DNA of 7,276 bases from Pseudomonadota bacterium (GTDB taxonomy: Bacteria; Pseudomonadota; Zetaproteobacteria; Mariprofundales; Mariprofundaceae): assembly GCA_002401635.1 (NCBI GenBank), contig NVTQ01000005.1:7519-14794 (forward strand). Direction: 5' to 3'. Position 1 is the stretch's first letter; every line of letters begins with the position of its first letter. The notes under the pieces are model-generated. The model ran no database searches. It saw only the letters and a list, made by a program, of their open reading frames with translations, and was not told the origin of the DNA. A program made the position numbers and the translations under genes. Below, one piece after another: positions 5,782 to 7,276 of this stretch.

Positions 5782-7050
5782 ATGGAAAGCCACTGGAATT
5801 TAATCATGCAGGCGATTACCGCACTGAGCATTGGTTTGCTTGTTGGGCTAGAGCGCGAATATGGTCAACGCAAAGTCAACGGTCAAAGCAAACATATCGA
5901 AGCCGCTGGCATTCGCACCTTTGCCATGGTCGCATTATTGGGCAATCTCATGACTTGGTTGCCCGAACCCCTACACTTATGGATGCCTGCCTTAGCTATT
6001 ACGTTTGTCGCACTGATGGCTGTTTTTTCTTACCAACGCACCAACGATAGTGATAAAGGTTTTACATCAGAAGCAGCACTCGTAGTCACCTGTATTCTCG
6101 GCACGTTAACGGGTTACGGCATGGGACTTCCTGCCAGTATGATTGCGATTACCATGGTTGCATTACTGCATTTTAAAAAGTGGCTACACCATTTCTCACA
6201 TTCTCTATCCAAGGTTGATATCCGGCAGGCTTTATTATTCCTTGTACTTACCGTCATTATTCTACCCGTTCTACCCAATCAAGCATTCGGTCCTTATGAT
6301 TCACTAAACCCCTACCGTATCTGGTTGATGGTGGTGCTTATTTCAGGTTTGGGCTTTGCTGCTTATGCCGCAATAAAAATATTGGGTCAGCGTTCGGGAT
6401 TAATACTAACAGGCTTATTGGGCGGTCTTGCATCGAGTACCGCAACCACCTTGGCAATGTCTCGCCTCAGCCAAAAAAGCCCCGAACTACAAAGCTCGGC
6501 GACATTGGCAACCCTACTAGCCTGCACCACCATGTTTCCACGCGTGTTACTTTTAACCCTCATCTTTAGCCCTGAACTCACTTGGGCTTTAACCCCTAGT
6601 ATCACAGTCATCGTTTTGTTCGCTATGGCTGTCAGTGCATGTTTATGGCACCAATCTCGCCAACATCAAAAGGGCTCTCAACAACTCTACCACCCCAAAA
6701 AGAACCCTTTGTCCCTACGCATCGCTCTAGCATTTGGTCTATTTTATGCGCTGGTCGTATTATTCAGTCATATAGCACTTGCTCATTTCGGGCAACAAGG
6801 CCTGCTTGCCGTCGCAGGGTTTTCAGGGCTTAGCGATGTTGATGCCATTACCCTATCACTCGCCGAACTCAATCAGCAGCATGCTTCCTCCCATTTAGCG
6901 GCACAAGGCATTCTACTTGCCTGTGCTGCCAATTCGATGGTAAAACTTGGTATCGCTTTGAGCTTTTCTCCCAAGACTACCTATCGCTGGCTTATATCAG
7001 GGCTGCTTCCCATGATTGTATTACCTTTGGCATCAATTTACTTTCTATAA
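5782..7050 (+). CDS. MgtC/SapB-DUF4010 family integral membrane protein
   Basis: From ATG 5782 this is a 422-residue polytopic membrane protein. The N-terminal third is MgtC-like, with IGLLVGLERE (17-26) and GIRTFAMVALLGNL (43-56). The C-terminal half is DUF4010, with GQRSGLILTGLLGGLASSTA (202-221), a cytoplasmic-type basic loop near 290-308 (HQSRQHQKG, HPKK), and GFSGLSDVDAITLSLA (346-361). MgtC proteins are tied to magnesium limitation and ATP synthase control in pathogens, but no function is established for the DUF4010 fusion, so none is assigned. The frame stays open to TTG 5743 and beyond. ATG 5782 is preferred because the MgtC homology begins soon after, although its AAGG is only 2 nt upstream; a leaderless start is possible. 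ATG 5806 is an alternative. The gene and the repeat before it are bracketed by 64-bp direct repeats. The stop is TAA, with no clear terminator after it. Confidence 0.87.
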   Translation: MESHWNLIMQAITALSIGLLVGLEREYGQRKVNGQSKHIEAAGIRTFAMVALLGNLMTWLPEPLHLWMPALAITFVALMAVFSYQRTNDSDKGFTSEAALVVTCILGTLTGYGMGLPASMIAITMVALLHFKKWLHHFSHSLSKVDIRQALLFLVLTVIILPVLPNQAFGPYDSLNPYRIWLMVVLISGLGFAAYAAIKILGQRSGLILTGLLGGLASSTATTLAMSRLSQKSPELQSSATLATLLACTTMFPRVLLLTLIFSPELTWALTPSITVIVLFAMAVSACLWHQSRQHQKGSQQLYHPKKNPLSLRIALAFGLFYALVVLFSHIALAHFGQQGLLAVAGFSGLSDVDAITLSLAELNQQHASSHLAAQGILLACAANSMVKLGIALSFSPKTTYRWLISGLLPMIVLPLASIYFL

Positions 7051-7052
7051 AT

Positions 7053-7116
7053 AACATATTCACATAGATAATTTTAAATTTATTCTAAAATTACATAAAT
7101 TATCATTTTATGCGAT
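7053..7116. repeat. 64-bp direct repeat, right copy
   Basis: This is the partner of 5462-5525 (56 of 64 identical; 24-base identical core at 7089-7112). It begins two bases after the DUF4010 stop codon. After it the sequence diverges from the left copy, which runs into the 206-bp element instead. Confidence 0.7.
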
Positions 7117-7146
7117 ATTTTAACATTTAACTTATCATAAAAAGCC

Positions 7147-7174
7147 ATTATAAACGCTTTTAATCCGAGTTCAA
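7147..7174 (-). promoter_or_regulatory. Possible minus-strand promoter with no gene in front of it
   Basis: On the minus strand, TTGAAC (7169-7174) is followed after 16 nt by a perfect TATAAT (7147-7152). The transcript would start near 7140 and run through the right direct repeat into the DUF4010 gene as antisense. No minus-strand ORF of note follows. The AT-rich context makes chance plausible. Confidence 0.35.
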
Positions 7175-7181
7175 TGTAAAA

Positions 7182-7197
7182 TTATTAGCCCTAATAA
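7182..7197. repeat. AT-rich palindrome TTATTAG-CC-CTAATAA
   Basis: Perfect 7-bp arms surround two bases, about 20 bp before the partial repeat at the window end. It may be a protein site or a weak hairpin; too little is visible to decide. The rest of 7117-7219 is AT-rich, with nothing else recognisable beyond the minus-strand promoter candidate. Confidence 0.3.
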
Positions 7198-7219
7198 GAA
7201 AGAACTATAGTGATATATA

Positions 7220-7276
7220 GGGCACCTCGAAAAACCTTACTATTTCGTCAAACTTGCTCTTTTTGCCCCTGCCCGC
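7220..7276. repeat. Second, partial copy of the 162-bp repeat family
   Basis: Starting GGGCACCTCGAAAAACCT, this stretch matches 33 of the first 39 bases of the element at 3278 in the same orientation. It then continues with a similar T-run and CCTG segment before the window ends. The right half and far terminal repeat lie outside the window. Confidence 0.75.

Overview
The window is AT-rich DNA from a Gram-negative bacterium. A proteobacterium-type ferrochelatase, an outer-membrane DUF481 barrel, a Lol-type lipoprotein signal and a dRS3-like dispersed repeat all point to a proteobacterium, probably gamma-, beta- or zetaproteobacterial. The class cannot be fixed from sequence alone. There are six protein genes, one cut by the window edge, and no RNA gene, CRISPR array or transposase.

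Layout, left to right. On the minus strand lie the first 134 codons of a secreted two-domain multicopper oxidase with a well-formed sigma70 promoter (1-513), a DUF481 outer-membrane protein (613-1404) and a short CstA-family transporter (1572-3260). On the plus strand is a parvulin-type peptidyl-prolyl isomerase predicted to be an outer-membrane lipoprotein (3480-4358). It overlaps tail to tail by 39 bp with minus-strand hemH, ferrochelatase (4320-5342). A plus-strand MgtC/DUF4010 membrane protein follows (5782-7050), and the window ends in AT-rich intergenic DNA.

The most striking feature is what fills the gaps between genes. Most of the longer gaps hold a non-coding inverted-repeat element that resembles a MITE. 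A 149-bp element supplies the stop codon of cstA. A 162-bp element fills the divergent space between cstA and the isomerase gene and has a second, partial copy at the right window edge. A 206-bp element between hemH and the DUF4010 gene contains a nested 72-bp dRS3-like double hairpin. In addition, a 64-bp direct repeat (56 of 64 identical) brackets the 206-bp element and the DUF4010 gene.

The genes do not form one pathway. The shared themes are envelope biogenesis (isomerase lipoprotein, DUF481 barrel), metal and haem chemistry (copper oxidase, ferrochelatase) and membrane transport (CstA, MgtC/DUF4010). I see no convincing new multi-gene system. The items most worth a second look are the repeat families, the operator-like inverted repeat over the copper oxidase promoter, and the possible leaderless promoter of the DUF4010 gene.
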